Shown here piece after piece: positions 1 through 8,678 of a stretch of 55,064 bases of DNA. Below the pieces are notes generated by a model. It ran no database searches, was not told the origin of the DNA, and worked only from the letters and a program-made list of their open reading frames with translations. Position numbers and translations under genes: made by a program. How positions within the stretch are numbered: position 1 is the first letter of the stretch; the number at the start of each line of letters is the position of its first letter. The stretch comes from an uncultured Clostridium sp. (GTDB lineage: Bacteria; Bacillota; Clostridia; TANB77; CAG-508). The stretch spans positions 1 to 55,064 of the forward strand of contig USFR01000010.1 in assembly GCA_900553945.1 (NCBI GenBank), read 5' to 3'.

Positions 1-125
1 TTTAAAAACTTTTTTCAGCTTAATTTTTAGTGATAAAATGTGCTGTGCTAAGCTCGTTTCACTTGGCACGTTTAGTATTCTAACACCATTTAGCTATTTC
101 GTCAACACTTTTTTTATTTTTTTTT

Positions 126-179
126 CAAAAAATTTAAAAAAGCATAATAACTATAGATATTATCTAAAATTATTATGCT
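126..179 (-). terminator. Rho-independent terminator of topA
   Basis: A 10-bp perfect stem (141-150 pairing with 170-179) is followed on the minus strand by a run of six T, AAA and another T run. It lies 9 bases past the topA stop. The 125 bases to its left hold no gene that I can support. Confidence 0.85.
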
Positions 180-187
180 CTTATACT

Positions 188-2281
188 TTATTTTTTCTTT
201 TTTCTTGTTGTTGTTTTTCTCTTTCTGGTTACAGTTGTTGTTTTAGCTTTATTTTTTCTTTTTACTTCTTTTTCTAATTCCTCGTCAGACTCTTGTGATT
301 TCTCTCCTGGTTTTGTCCACGAAATATAATCACATGACTTTGGATTATTCTCACATATATAATATTTCCTCTTTCTTTTGGTTTTTCTAATTTGAACTTT
401 TGCACCACATTTTGGACATGGTTCCTCGATTTCTTCAACGATAGGTTTAGCATTTCTGCATTCTGGATATCCTGGGCAAGCTAAAAACTTTCCGTATTTG
501 CCCATTTTTATAACCATGTTTCTACCACATTTTTCACATTTTACATCTGAAACTTCATATTCTAGTTTTACATGTTCTAATTCTTTTTCAACTTTTTCAA
601 TCACTACTGCGAATGGTCCATAGAATTCTCTTATGGTTTCCTTCCATTGTTTTTTCCCTTCTGCAATTTCATCGAATTGTTTTTCCATCTCAGCTGTAAA
701 CTCTACATTTATTACATCTTTAAAGTTTTCTACTAATAATTTGTTTACTATTTTTCCAAGTTCAGTTGGAGCTAATTGTTTTTGAATCTTTTCAATATAA
801 TTTCTTGCAAGTATTGTTGTTATTATTGGAGCATAAGTACTTGGTCTTCCAATTCCCTTCTCCTCTAATGTTTTAACTAAGCTTGCTTCTGTATATCTTG
901 GTGGTGGTTCAGAAAAACTTTGCTTTGCATCTATATCTTCTTTCTTTAATTCATCTTGTTTATTTAAATATGGTATATTTGCAATTCCTAGTTCTTCTGA
1001 TTTCTTCTCATCATCAGTATCTTCAACATATAAAGTCATAAAACCTTTGAACTTTATTGATTGCCCACTTGTTCTAAAGTTATATTCATTTGCATTTATA
1101 TCAACAGTTATTGTGTCATATACTGCTGATGCCATTTGGCTTGCTATGAATCTGTTATATATTAATTTGTACAATTTGTATTGATCTGATGATAAGTACT
1201 CTTTTATTTTTTCTGGAGACAATTCTAAATATGTTGGTCTAATTGCTTCATGTGCATCTTGTGAATCGTTTTTTACTTTATAATATCTGTTTTCGTAGTA
1301 CTCTGGTCCGAAGTTTTTTTCAACAACTTCTTTAGCCATTTTTCTTGCTTCTTCAGAAATTCTTGTTGAATCTGTTCTCATGTATGTTATTAAACCTGCT
1401 GTTCCTTTTTCAGGTATCTTTACACCTTCGTATAATCCTTGTGCTACTGACATAGTCTTTTTAATTGCAAATCCTAATTTTCTTGATGCCTCTTGTTGCA
1501 TTGTACTTGTTGTAAATGGCGGTGCAGGATTTCTTTTCTTTTCTCCTACAGTAACATCTTCAACAATGAATTTTGCTTTATCTAACTTTTCTAATATTTC
1601 ATCTACTTCTTTTTTAGAATGTAGTTCTATTTTTTCTTTGTTTTTTCCTATTAGTTTTGATTCGAATTCTTTTTTAGTTTTTTCTTCTGATAATATTGCT
1701 GTTATGTTCCAGTATTCTTCTGGTTTAAAGTTTTCGATTTCTTCTTCTCTTTCACATATTAGCCTTACTGCTACTGATTGTACTCTTCCTGCAGATAGTC
1801 CTCTTTTTACTTTTTTCCAAAGTACCGGACTTATTTTATATCCAACTATTCTATCTAATACTCTTCTTGCTTGTTGTGCATCTGTTAAATTCAAATCTAT
1901 TTTTCTTGGCTTTTTTACAGCTTCCTTTACAGCTTCTTTAGTTATTTCATTAAATGTAATTCTGCATATTGAATCATTTGGTATTCCTAATAAGTATGCT
2001 AAATGCCATGCAATTGCTTCTCCTTCACGGTCAGGGTCAGTCGCCAGATAAACTTTTTTGGCGTTTTTTGCATCCTTTTTTAAAGAATTAATTAAAGCTG
2101 CTTTTCCTCTTATATTTATATATTGTGGTTCAAAATCATTTTCTATATCTATTGCCAATTTTGATTTTGGTAAATCTCTAACATGTCCCATTGATGCCAC
2201 TACTTTAGTATTTCCACCTAGAAATTTCTTAATTGTATTAGCCTTCGCAGGTGACTCAACTATTATCAATTTATCGGTCAT
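188..2281 (-). CDS. topA: DNA topoisomerase I (type IA)
   Basis: Relaxes negative supercoils by transient single-strand cleavage. The protein opens with the TOPRIM strand (KLIIVESPAKA), has the DPDREGEAIAWH metal motif near residue 85, and the active-site region YMRTDSTRIS that carries the catalytic Tyr. Two C-terminal CxxC zinc modules follow (CEKCGRNM...CPGYPEC and CPKCGAK...C). The last 30 residues form a Lys/Arg/Thr-rich tail (KRKTTTRKKKK). The open frame extends to 2302, but that extra ATG sits in front of the ribosome site AAAGGAGG, so I take the ATG at 2281, giving 697 residues, the usual family length. It is transcribed alone from its own promoter. Here it follows murG rather than dprA. 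Identification is secure. Confidence 0.97.
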   Translation of the reverse strand: MTDKLIIVESPAKANTIKKFLGGNTKVVASMGHVRDLPKSKLAIDIENDFEPQYINIRGKAALINSLKKDAKNAKKVYLATDPDREGEAIAWHLAYLLGIPNDSICRITFNEITKEAVKEAVKKPRKIDLNLTDAQQARRVLDRIVGYKISPVLWKKVKRGLSAGRVQSVAVRLICEREEEIENFKPEEYWNITAILSEEKTKKEFESKLIGKNKEKIELHSKKEVDEILEKLDKAKFIVEDVTVGEKKRNPAPPFTTSTMQQEASRKLGFAIKKTMSVAQGLYEGVKIPEKGTAGLITYMRTDSTRISEEARKMAKEVVEKNFGPEYYENRYYKVKNDSQDAHEAIRPTYLELSPEKIKEYLSSDQYKLYKLIYNRFIASQMASAVYDTITVDINANEYNFRTSGQSIKFKGFMTLYVEDTDDEKKSEELGIANIPYLNKQDELKKEDIDAKQSFSEPPPRYTEASLVKTLEEKGIGRPSTYAPIITTILARNYIEKIQKQLAPTELGKIVNKLLVENFKDVINVEFTAEMEKQFDEIAEGKKQWKETIREFYGPFAVVIEKVEKELEHVKLEYEVSDVKCEKCGRNMVIKMGKYGKFLACPGYPECRNAKPIVEEIEEPCPKCGAKVQIRKTKRKRKYYICENNPKSCDYISWTKPGEKSQESDEELEKEVKRKNKAKTTTVTRKRKTTTRKKKK

Positions 2282-2313
2282 TTTTTGACCTCCTTTTTTC
2301 ATAATCTTTTTGT

Positions 2314-2342
2314 ATTGTAATTTATTTTATATTTTTTTGCAA
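2314..2342 (-). promoter_or_regulatory. sigma-A-type promoter of topA
   Basis: TTGCAA (2337-2342), a 17-bp spacer, then TACAAT (2314-2319), about 30 bases upstream of the topA start. Confidence 0.6.
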
Positions 2343-2464
2343 GTATATAATTAATATTCTGTTAACGGTTTTCATGCAGAGCAAATTATTTTAATATATG
2401 TACTTATTATAGTAACTTTTTTTCATACATTTGTGAGTGTGTGAAAATTAAAATTTTTTAGAGC

Positions 2465-2487
2465 AGAAAAAATAGCTAAAAGCTATT
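2465..2487 (-). terminator. Terminator at the end of the dcw cluster (after murG)
   Basis: A 7-bp stem (2471-2477 with 2481-2487) begins just after the murG stop and ends in six T on the minus strand. The stem is short and AT-rich, so it may be leaky. Confidence 0.6.
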
Positions 2488-2488
2488 G

Positions 2489-3604
2489 CTATTTAACTAT
2501 TTTCTTTATTTCTTCATATATTTTTTCTTCAACATTATATTTTGCTATTTTTCTTGCTTGATTTCCCATTTCTTTTAGTTTCTCAGGATTTTCTAGCATT
2601 TCATCTATTGTTTTTGATAAATTTTCTGAATTAACTTCTTCATTTAATATAATTTTTGCTGCTCCTAAATTTTCGAGTACTTTTGCATTGTCTAATTGTC
2701 TATTAGCTGACATACTTGGAAGTGGGATAAAAATTGCTGGTTTGCCAACCAATGCAAGTTCTGTTATTGTCATCGCTCCACTTCTAGCTACAATTATATC
2801 AACTGCATTCATAATTTCACTCATATTATATATGTATGGAAGTATTTTAGTATTTTTTATTTTATCTATGTCAATTTTCTTTTGGTTAAATTCTTCTTTT
2901 ATAATATCATATTGTTTTTGTCCAACTGACCATACTATTTGATAATTTTTATTCTTATTTTCTTCAATTAATGCAACCATAGCTTCATTAATTGCTTTTG
3001 CGCCTTGGCTTCCTCCAAATACTAATACTGTTGGCATTTCTTTTAATAGTCCTAAACTTGAATATACTTCATCTTTTTGCTCGTCTGTTAAATTTTCTTC
3101 TTTTACTTTAGTTGGTGTTCCTGTTACAACAAGTTTTTCTTTATCTGAAAAATATTTTTCAGCATCTGCAAATCCTAATAAAATTTTATCTAATTTCTTT
3201 GATAAAAATTTTGTAGCTTTTCCTGGATATGCATTGCTTTCATGTATTACTGTTGGGATTCCTAATTTATGTGCTGCAGAGATTGGTCCTCCACATATGT
3301 ATCCACCAGTTCCTATTACTACATCTGGTTTAAATTCTTTTATAATTTTCTTTGCTTGGGCAAATCCTTTTATTGTTTTTATATTGTTTGATATTGTTTT
3401 TAATGATATTTTTTTGCTAATTCCATATGCATCTATTGTTCTTAATTTGTATCCTGCTCTTGGAACTAGATCATTTTCTATTCCTCTTTGTGTACCTATA
3501 AATATTATTTCTGAGTCTTTTTCTTTTTCTTTTATTTTATTTGCTATCGCAATTCCAGGATTTATATGTCCACCTGTTCCTGCTGCTGCTATAATTACTC
3601 TCAC
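2489..3604 (-). CDS. murG: UDP-GlcNAc : lipid I N-acetylglucosaminyltransferase MurG
   Basis: Adds GlcNAc to undecaprenyl-PP-MurNAc-pentapeptide (lipid I) on the cytoplasmic face, producing lipid II. The N-terminal glycine-rich loop AAAGTGGHINPG is diagnostic, as are GGYICGGP, HESNAYPGK, VFGGSQGA and the UDP-GlcNAc-binding SGAMTITELALVGKPAIFIPLP. The frame is open back to a GTG at 3625, but the GTG at 3604 lies 5 bases after AAGGAGG, so the protein is 371 residues. The ribosome site overlaps the end of the ftsW gene, which stops at 3615, and implies translational coupling. This is the last gene of the dcw cluster here. murD, murF, ftsQ and ftsZ are not in the window. Confidence 0.97.
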   Translation of the reverse strand: MRVIIAAAGTGGHINPGIAIANKIKEKEKDSEIIFIGTQRGIENDLVPRAGYKLRTIDAYGISKKISLKTISNNIKTIKGFAQAKKIIKEFKPDVVIGTGGYICGGPISAAHKLGIPTVIHESNAYPGKATKFLSKKLDKILLGFADAEKYFSDKEKLVVTGTPTKVKEENLTDEQKDEVYSSLGLLKEMPTVLVFGGSQGAKAINEAMVALIEENKNKNYQIVWSVGQKQYDIIKEEFNQKKIDIDKIKNTKILPYIYNMSEIMNAVDIIVARSGAMTITELALVGKPAIFIPLPSMSANRQLDNAKVLENLGAAKIILNEEVNSENLSKTIDEMLENPEKLKEMGNQARKIAKYNVEEKIYEEIKKIVK

Positions 3605-3614
3605 TTTTTCCTCC

Positions 3615-4745
3615 TTAAATTTCACTCCTATTACCTGCTCTAGAAACGCTTAATAGTATTCCTATAGCTGTTAAGGTAATTATTAAAGCTGTTCCTCCAT
3701 AGCTAAAAAACGGTAAAGCCATTCCTGTTACTGGCATTGATGCTGTTACAACGGCTATGTTTACTAATACTTGTATTGCTATCATTGATGTTATTCCTGC
3801 AGCTAATAAGCTTCCAAACATATCTGGCGCTTTCATAGCAATTGTTATTCCTCTCCAAATTAATATTGCAAATAAAATTATAACTATTGCGCAACCAATA
3901 AATCCTAGTTCTTCTGCTAATACTGCAAAAATAAAGTCATTGTGTGGTTCTGGTATGTATAAATATTTTTGTTTACTTTCTCCTAGTCCTACTCCAAATA
4001 GTCCTCCAGATCCAATTGCATATAAACTTTGAACTATTTGCCATCCTTTGCCTTTGATATCTTGCCATGGATCAAAAAATGTTAAAATTCTCTGCATTCT
4101 GAATCCTTGACCTGCGACAATGATTGCAAATACTCCAAGTGCTGCTAATGGTATTCCTACAAATATAAAATATCTTATTTTGCATCCTGCTAGTATCATT
4201 AAAATTGCTGCTAACATGCATATTACTAATGTTGCACTAAAGTGGTTTTGCAATACCAATATAAAAAATATTGGTATTAATAGCCATGATAAAGGATATA
4301 CAAATCCATATTTAAATGTTTTTAGTTTTTCTTTATTTTTAGTTAGCCATGCTGAATAAAATATAATTACTCCAACTTTTGCAACTTCTGATGGTTGAAA
4401 AGATAAAAATCCCATGTCTAACCATCTTTTGGCTCCTCCTGCCTCTCTACCTAATGCACATACAGCAAGTAGTAAAATCATGCAAATAAAATATATTATT
4501 TTATAGTTTTTTTGCCACAACTTATAATCAATTTTTGAAGTTACAAACATTAAGAAAATTCCTATTACCGCTGCTTCCATTTGTTTTATTAAATATTTAT
4601 AACTATTTCCAGTTTCAGCTAGTGCTGTTGGTGAACTTGCAGATAAGACTGTTATTATACCAAGTCCAAGAAGGATAAAAACTGTTATTAGTAAGGTAAA
4701 ATCAAGCGGATTTTTTAAAATTAACTTACTTTTCTTTTTTGCCAT
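3615..4745 (-). CDS. ftsW: SEDS-family peptidoglycan polymerase FtsW/SpoVE
   Basis: A 376-residue polytopic membrane protein of the SEDS family that polymerises lipid II with a partner class B PBP. It has about ten hydrophobic helices and the family signatures GGAKRWLDMGFLSFQPSEVAKV and HNDFIFAVLAEELGFIG, plus a final PVTGMALPFFSYGGT segment. A ribosome site AAAAAGGAG precedes the ATG. It lies between mraY and murG, the usual place for spoVE in Clostridia. Sequence alone does not separate a vegetative FtsW from sporulation SpoVE. The nearby SpoVD-type PBP would be its natural partner in cortex synthesis. Confidence 0.93.
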   Translation of the reverse strand: MAKKKSKLILKNPLDFTLLITVFILLGLGIITVLSASSPTALAETGNSYKYLIKQMEAAVIGIFLMFVTSKIDYKLWQKNYKIIYFICMILLLAVCALGREAGGAKRWLDMGFLSFQPSEVAKVGVIIFYSAWLTKNKEKLKTFKYGFVYPLSWLLIPIFFILVLQNHFSATLVICMLAAILMILAGCKIRYFIFVGIPLAALGVFAIIVAGQGFRMQRILTFFDPWQDIKGKGWQIVQSLYAIGSGGLFGVGLGESKQKYLYIPEPHNDFIFAVLAEELGFIGCAIVIILFAILIWRGITIAMKAPDMFGSLLAAGITSMIAIQVLVNIAVVTASMPVTGMALPFFSYGGTALIITLTAIGILLSVSRAGNRSEI

Positions 4746-4760
4746 TTTTTCTCCTTTTTA

Positions 4761-5741
4761 TTATATAACAGAAAATAATCCTATTATACATAGTCCTATT
4801 GTTACTAAACTAAATATAGTAACAATTTTATTTTCTCTCCATCCACATAATTCGAAATGATGGTGAATTGGAGTCATTTTAAAGAATCTCTTTTTTGTTC
4901 TTTTATAATATGCTACCTGAATTATTACAGATAGTGTTTCTACTACTGGTACTGCTGCTAATATTATTAATATTAATGGCATTTTTAAATATATTGCACA
5001 GCATGATACAACTCCACCTAATAATAATGAACCTGTATCGCCCATAAATACTTTTGCTTTGTTTAGGTTGAATATTAAGAAACCTAGACATGTTCCGCAT
5101 ACTATGCTTCCTAATATGATAACTTCTTTTACATCAAAAATTATTGCTATTACTGTAATTGTTGTTACTATTACTAATGTTACTGATGTTGCTAATCCGT
5201 CAACTCCATCAGTTAAATTTATTGCATTTGTTGTCGCCAACATAACCAATATTGTAAATGGAATATATATTAACGTTGGTAATTTTATTGTTGTCTTGAA
5301 AAATGGTATTAATATATCTGTTCCTATGCCTAATATTCTTTCAATATATACTACAAATAAAATTGAAATTACTAATAATCCTGCCATTTTGGCTCGTGGT
5401 TTCAATCCATCAGTATTTCGTAATACTACTTTTTTATAATCGTCGATGAAACCTATTATTCCAAACCCTATTGTTGCTATTGTTAAAGGAATTAATTTTC
5501 TACCTATCTCTGGTTGTTTTCCCATGTAGTGTACGCATGCTACTATTGACGCACCTATTATTGATATCGCCATAATAATTCCACCCATGGTAGGTGTTCC
5601 ACTTTTTTTCAAGTGGGACTTTGGTCCATCCTCTCTTTCAGATTGACCTACTTTCAATTTTTGCAATATTGGTATTGTAAATATTCCTAATATTATTGTT
5701 GCAAAAAACGATATTAGCAATATTTTTAGTTGAAATTCCAC
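4761..5741 (-). CDS. mraY: Phospho-MurNAc-pentapeptide transferase MraY
   Basis: Transfers phospho-MurNAc-pentapeptide to undecaprenyl phosphate, making lipid I. The 326-residue membrane protein shows GTPTMGGI near residue 50, FIDDYKKV, the catalytic region NLTDGVDGLA, the NLNKAKVFMGDTGSL loop, and the C-terminal MTPIHHHFELCGW with the conserved His cluster. The start is a GTG at 5741 preceded by AAGGAG. It is separated by 13 bases from murE and by 15 from ftsW, so it belongs to the same operon. Confidence 0.97.
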   Translation of the reverse strand: MEFQLKILLISFFATIILGIFTIPILQKLKVGQSEREDGPKSHLKKSGTPTMGGIIMAISIIGASIVACVHYMGKQPEIGRKLIPLTIATIGFGIIGFIDDYKKVVLRNTDGLKPRAKMAGLLVISILFVVYIERILGIGTDILIPFFKTTIKLPTLIYIPFTILVMLATTNAINLTDGVDGLATSVTLVIVTTITVIAIIFDVKEVIILGSIVCGTCLGFLIFNLNKAKVFMGDTGSLLLGGVVSCCAIYLKMPLILIILAAVPVVETLSVIIQVAYYKRTKKRFFKMTPIHHHFELCGWRENKIVTIFSLVTIGLCIIGLFSVI

Positions 5742-5754
5742 TTTGCCTCTCTCC

Positions 5755-7224
5755 TTATTTCATATTGTTTATAATTTCTTTTACTATTTCTCTTTCATCA
5801 AAAGGATATTTTACTTTATTTATTTCTTGATATGGTTCATGACCTTTTCCAGCTAATATAACTAGGTCTTTTTTATTTGCCATTTCAATTGCTTTTTTTA
5901 TTGCTTCTCTTCTATCTACTATTATTTCATATTTTCCTTTAGTTTTTGATATTCCAGCTTCTATATCTTTTACAATTGCTTCTGGATCTTCTGTTCTTGG
6001 GTTATCTGATGTTACTATGCTATAGTCTGCAATTCTTCCTGCGATTTCTCCCATTAGTGGTCTTTTTCCTGTATCTCTATCTCCTCCGCAACCGAAAACA
6101 ATTATTACTCTTCCTTTAGTATATGTCTTAACTGCTTGTAATATGTTTTCTAAACTTTCTGGTGAATGAGCATAATCTATCATTATACTTAATTCTTTTT
6201 TGTTTGGTACTAATTCACTTCTTCCTGGAATTTTTATAGCTTCTAATGCTGTTTTAATTTTTTCTGGTGTGCAACCATAATACATAGCAACTGATATTGC
6301 TGCTAATGAATTATATACACTAAATCTTCCTGGAATGTCAACTTTTATTCTTTCATTTTTTTCGCCTAATTTTGCTTTGAAGTCAACTCCTATGTTTGTG
6401 ATTGTTATATCTTTTGCTAATAAATCACATGCATTGTCGATTCCATATGTCTTAATTTGACATTTTGCTTCTCTTTTTACTCTTGCTCCTCTAAAATCAT
6501 CTATGTTTACAAAGCCCATTTGACACATGCTGAATAATTTCATTTTTGAATTAAAATAATCTTCCATATCACTGTGTTCTTTTTGGCTTATATGTTCTTT
6601 TGAAAAATTAGTAAATACTCCAACATCGAAATTGCATCCTGCAACTCTTTGAAGTTTTAAAGCTTGTGAAGATACTTCCATTACAACGTATTCCACTTTT
6701 TCTTCAACCATTTGTGCAAATATTCTTTGTAGGTCTAAGCTTTCCGGTGTTGTTCTATCGCTTTCGCCTAAACTATCTTCACCTATATAGTTTTCAATAG
6801 TTCCTATTAATCCTACTTTTTTTCCTTCAGCTTCTAATAATGTTTTTATCATGTATGTTGTTGTAGTTTTACCTTTTGTTCCTGTTACTCCAATTAATTT
6901 AAATCTTCTTGAGGGATTTTTAAAAAAGTTGCATGCAGAAATTGCTAATGCAAATCTTGTGTCTTTAGCTACTACAAATGTAACATCAGCTGGTAAATTT
7001 ATATTTCTTAATTTTTCAATGTTTTCAACTAATATTGCTGACGCACCTTTTTCTATTGCTTCTTCAATATAGTCATGACCATCTACATCATAACCTTTTA
7101 CTGCAACAAATAAGCTTTCTGGCTTTACTTTTCTTGAATCACAAGCGATATCGCTTATTTCAATATCAACATTTCCTTTAGCTTTTAAATCACTAATGCC
7201 ATTTAAAATTTCACTTAATTTCAC
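5755..7224 (-). CDS. murE: UDP-MurNAc-tripeptide synthetase MurE (meso-diaminopimelate-adding)
   Basis: ATP-dependent ligase that adds the third stem residue to UDP-MurNAc-L-Ala-D-Glu. The 489-residue protein has a Mur ligase N-domain, the P-loop GVTGTKGKTTT at about residue 110, the central-domain Lys region and a C-terminal domain. The motif DNPRTEDP near residue 405 is the DNPR signature that specifies meso-diaminopimelate rather than lysine, so the cell wall is probably of DAP type. The start is a GTG at 7224 with AGGAGAGG upstream. In an uninterrupted cluster it would directly follow spoVD. Here it follows the spoVD 3' fragment and probably needs its own promoter. Confidence 0.96.
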   Translation of the reverse strand: MKLSEILNGISDLKAKGNVDIEISDIACDSRKVKPESLFVAVKGYDVDGHDYIEEAIEKGASAILVENIEKLRNINLPADVTFVVAKDTRFALAISACNFFKNPSRRFKLIGVTGTKGKTTTTYMIKTLLEAEGKKVGLIGTIENYIGEDSLGESDRTTPESLDLQRIFAQMVEEKVEYVVMEVSSQALKLQRVAGCNFDVGVFTNFSKEHISQKEHSDMEDYFNSKMKLFSMCQMGFVNIDDFRGARVKREAKCQIKTYGIDNACDLLAKDITITNIGVDFKAKLGEKNERIKVDIPGRFSVYNSLAAISVAMYYGCTPEKIKTALEAIKIPGRSELVPNKKELSIMIDYAHSPESLENILQAVKTYTKGRVIIVFGCGGDRDTGKRPLMGEIAGRIADYSIVTSDNPRTEDPEAIVKDIEAGISKTKGKYEIIVDRREAIKKAIEMANKKDLVILAGKGHEPYQEINKVKYPFDEREIVKEIINNMK

Positions 7225-7257
7225 TTTTAACCTCTCCTATTAAAAAAATCTAGAATT

Positions 7258-7286
7258 ATTATATACTTAAAAAAAATTTTTGTATA
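7258..7286 (-). promoter_or_regulatory. Possible promoter of murE
   Basis: TATAAT (7258-7263) lies 17 bp downstream of a weak -35, TATACA (7281-7286), in the gap between the spoVD 3' fragment and murE. It would keep murE-mraY-ftsW-murG expressed although the inserted element and its terminator lie upstream. Confidence 0.4.
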
Positions 7287-7296
7287 GTATTATTTT

Positions 7297-7572
7297 TCAA
7301 TTAGTATGAACAATTATTGATGTTTCTTCATCTACAAGGATTTCTTTTTCTGGTATTTGTTTAGTTATAATTTTTTCTTTATCAGTTTCGTTTTCATCTA
7401 GTTCAATTTTCAAATTATTTTCTTTTAATATTTTTTCCGCTTCTTTTATAGTTTTTCCTTTTAAATCAGGTACTTTGATTTGTGCTTTATTTTCTTCATC
7501 TGCTTTCTTTATATTCAAATATGGTAATACTTCTGCAAATATTTTTCCGGCTACTGGTGCTGCCACACCACC
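7297..7572 (-). pseudogene. spoVD: 3' fragment of spoVD (end of transpeptidase domain plus PASTA), separated by the inserted element
   Basis: Encodes the last 91 residues of a SpoVD-type PBP. It begins GGVAAPVAGKIFAEVLPYL, the final strand and helix of the transpeptidase domain, then carries a single PASTA domain (VPDLKGKTIKEAEKIL...). There is no ribosome site at the GTG (7566) that begins the visible open frame. An in-frame TAG lies a few codons upstream inside the element. The matching 5' part lies 2968 bases away and stops four residues after the same point. The fragment is therefore a displaced exon-like end, expressed as protein only if the element leaves. Its reading frame is fully intact, which argues against old decay. 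Confidence 0.93.
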
Positions 7573-7592
7573 TGCTTGGATGACTATAGCAA
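7561..7592. other. Left attachment-site hybrid (element end / spoVD 3' part)
   Basis: On the minus strand the element arm CATCCAAGCA meets GG and then the spoVD continuation TGGTGTGGCAGCACC. The core GG is at 7571-7572. The TCCAA arm is the mirror of TTGGA at the other end. Confidence 0.75.
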
Positions 7593-7593
7593 C

Positions 7594-7625
7594 ACAAAAA
7601 AACTATATGCTTTATACATATAGTT
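7594..7625 (-). terminator. Terminator at the downstream end of the inserted element
   Basis: A perfect 9-bp stem (7601-7609 with 7617-7625) is followed on the minus strand by seven T. It lies 26 bases after the YrdC-family gene and about 20 bases inside the element end. It would stop element transcription before the spoVD 3' fragment and murE. Confidence 0.85.
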
Positions 7626-7651
7626 TTACAAATTCTTTTATTTTATATGTT

Positions 7652-8254
7652 CTATTTATTAATTTTTTCTATAATTTCTTCTAGTGAAATTGGACCTTCT
7701 CTTAAAATTTTAATTTCTTCTGATGTACAATCTATAATTGTGCTCGCTCTGCCAAATGATACGTTTCCCTCCAGCATTCCGTCTAATGTAGGACATACTT
7801 TTTCTATTTCATCTAAAGTAGTACATGTTGGCTCTCCGCTTTGATTAGCACTACTCATAAAAATTGGACTTTCTATTTTTCTAATTAGCTCTTCTAATGC
7901 TTTTGATGTCGCCATTCTTATAGCAATTGTTTTTTCCCCATTGTTAACATATTCAGGTATTTCTGGTCTTTTTTTTAGAATTATGGTAATCGGTCCTGGC
8001 ATGAAATTATGAATTATTTTTTCTGCTTTTTCATTTACTATCGCAATACTCTTTATCTGTTCTTCATCTGAACACATAACTGGAAATAATTTAGTGGCAG
8101 GTCTGTTTTTAGTTTTTGCTAAATTATCATGTGCCTGTTTCGAATTCATACGTGCACATACGCCATATACAGTATCTGTTGGAACACTGATTACTCCATC
8201 TTTTTTTAGTATTTCTGCTAGTTCATCTATTTCAGTTTGTTTATATCTTTTCAT
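7652..8254 (-). CDS. YrdC/Sua5-family protein (threonylcarbamoyl-AMP synthase-like), element cargo
   Basis: A 200-residue single YrdC domain. Members of this family make L-threonylcarbamoyl-AMP from threonine, bicarbonate and ATP for the t6A37 modification of tRNA. Visible family motifs are PTDTVYGV near residue 25, KTKNRPATKLFPVM, FMPGPITIIL, IAIRMAT, the SSANQSGEPTC loop and ASTIIDCT. It lacks the C-terminal Sua5 domain, so it is of the short YrdC/TsaC type. The ATG at 8254 has AAAGGAG 8 bases upstream; the GTG at 8263 overlaps that site and is rejected. Lying between the two halves of spoVD, it is cargo of the element. A host copy would be expected elsewhere; this one may be a spare, a captured host gene or a divergent regulator. 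Confidence 0.88.
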   Translation of the reverse strand: MKRYKQTEIDELAEILKKDGVISVPTDTVYGVCARMNSKQAHDNLAKTKNRPATKLFPVMCSDEEQIKSIAIVNEKAEKIIHNFMPGPITIILKKRPEIPEYVNNGEKTIAIRMATSKALEELIRKIESPIFMSSANQSGEPTCTTLDEIEKVCPTLDGMLEGNVSFGRASTIIDCTSEEIKILREGPISLEEIIEKINK

Positions 8255-8311
8255 GTATGTCACTCCTTTGTTTTAAGTATTTTATCATATATTATATTAA
8301 TCTTTGTTCAT

Positions 8312-8342
8312 ACGTAAAATTTGTAAAGCAAATCACAGTGCG
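8312..8342. repeat. Palindromic short repeat, copy A
   Basis: Related to copies at 10475-10505 and 15871-15904. It contains AAAATTTGTAAAGCAAAT but its right arm (CACAGTGCG) is degenerate. It lies between the small membrane-protein gene and the YrdC-family gene. Confidence 0.55.
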
Positions 8343-8361
8343 TTGTTATCTTTCTATTATA

Positions 8362-8385
8362 TTTAAAAAGCCCCACGAGGGGGCT
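8362..8385 (-). terminator. GC-rich terminator of the small membrane-protein gene
   Basis: The stem AGCCCC/GGGGCT (8369-8374 with 8380-8385) is followed on the minus strand by five T. It begins 4 bases after the stop codon. Confidence 0.85.
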
Positions 8386-8388
8386 CAC

Positions 8389-8601
8389 TCACTGTAAATA
8401 GGTTAAGATATTGATTTTAAACATATAATTCAATACCAACCATAAGACGCCTGTCGCTATAACTATTGCAACGGCGTAGCCCAAAAGCCGTACAATGACA
8501 TTTGAGTCATTAAACATCTTGTTTAGTACCTTCAGCATGAAACTACAAAAAATTGCAATCGCAACTAAAAAGTAAACGTTCATCATATCCATCTTGTCCA
8601 T
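8389..8601 (-). CDS. Small two-helix membrane protein of the element (function unknown)
   Basis: A 70-residue protein with two hydrophobic helices (about residues 9-26 and 37-62), joined by a short polar stretch (NKMFNDSNVIVR). I do not recognise a family. The ATG at 8601 has AGGAGG 9 bases upstream. It has its own promoter and its own strong terminator, so it is expressed independently of the recombinase. Its codons are visibly richer in G and C than those of its neighbours. By size and topology it could be holin-like, a toxin-like peptide or an accessory protein of the element; nothing in the sequence decides this. Confidence 0.7.
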   Translation of the reverse strand: MDKMDMMNVYFLVAIAIFCSFMLKVLNKMFNDSNVIVRLLGYAVAIVIATGVLWLVLNYMFKINILTYLQ

Positions 8602-8649
8602 CTTGTTATCCCTCCTAGGCTTTTTAAAAATAAGTTTACAGTTATTTTA

Positions 8650-8678
8650 AGTATACTACATATTTGGCTTATTCGCAA
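8650..8678 (-). promoter_or_regulatory. Promoter of the small membrane-protein gene
   Basis: TTGCGA (8673-8678), 17-bp spacer, TATACT (8650-8655). The -35 overlaps the last codons of the recombinase gene. Confidence 0.65.

Noticed and set aside
1380..2051. 223-codon plus-strand open frame opposite topA
   Set aside because: Antisense shadow of a clearly coding minus-strand gene, with no ribosome site and a composition typical of reversed AT-rich codons. The same applies to the many other plus-strand frames opposite real genes, such as those at 32457-33020, 24681-25379 and 48191-48607.
2360..2400. A fourth copy of the palindromic repeat near TTTTCATGCAGAGCAAATTATTT
   Set aside because: Only one arm resembles the family and the palindrome is absent.
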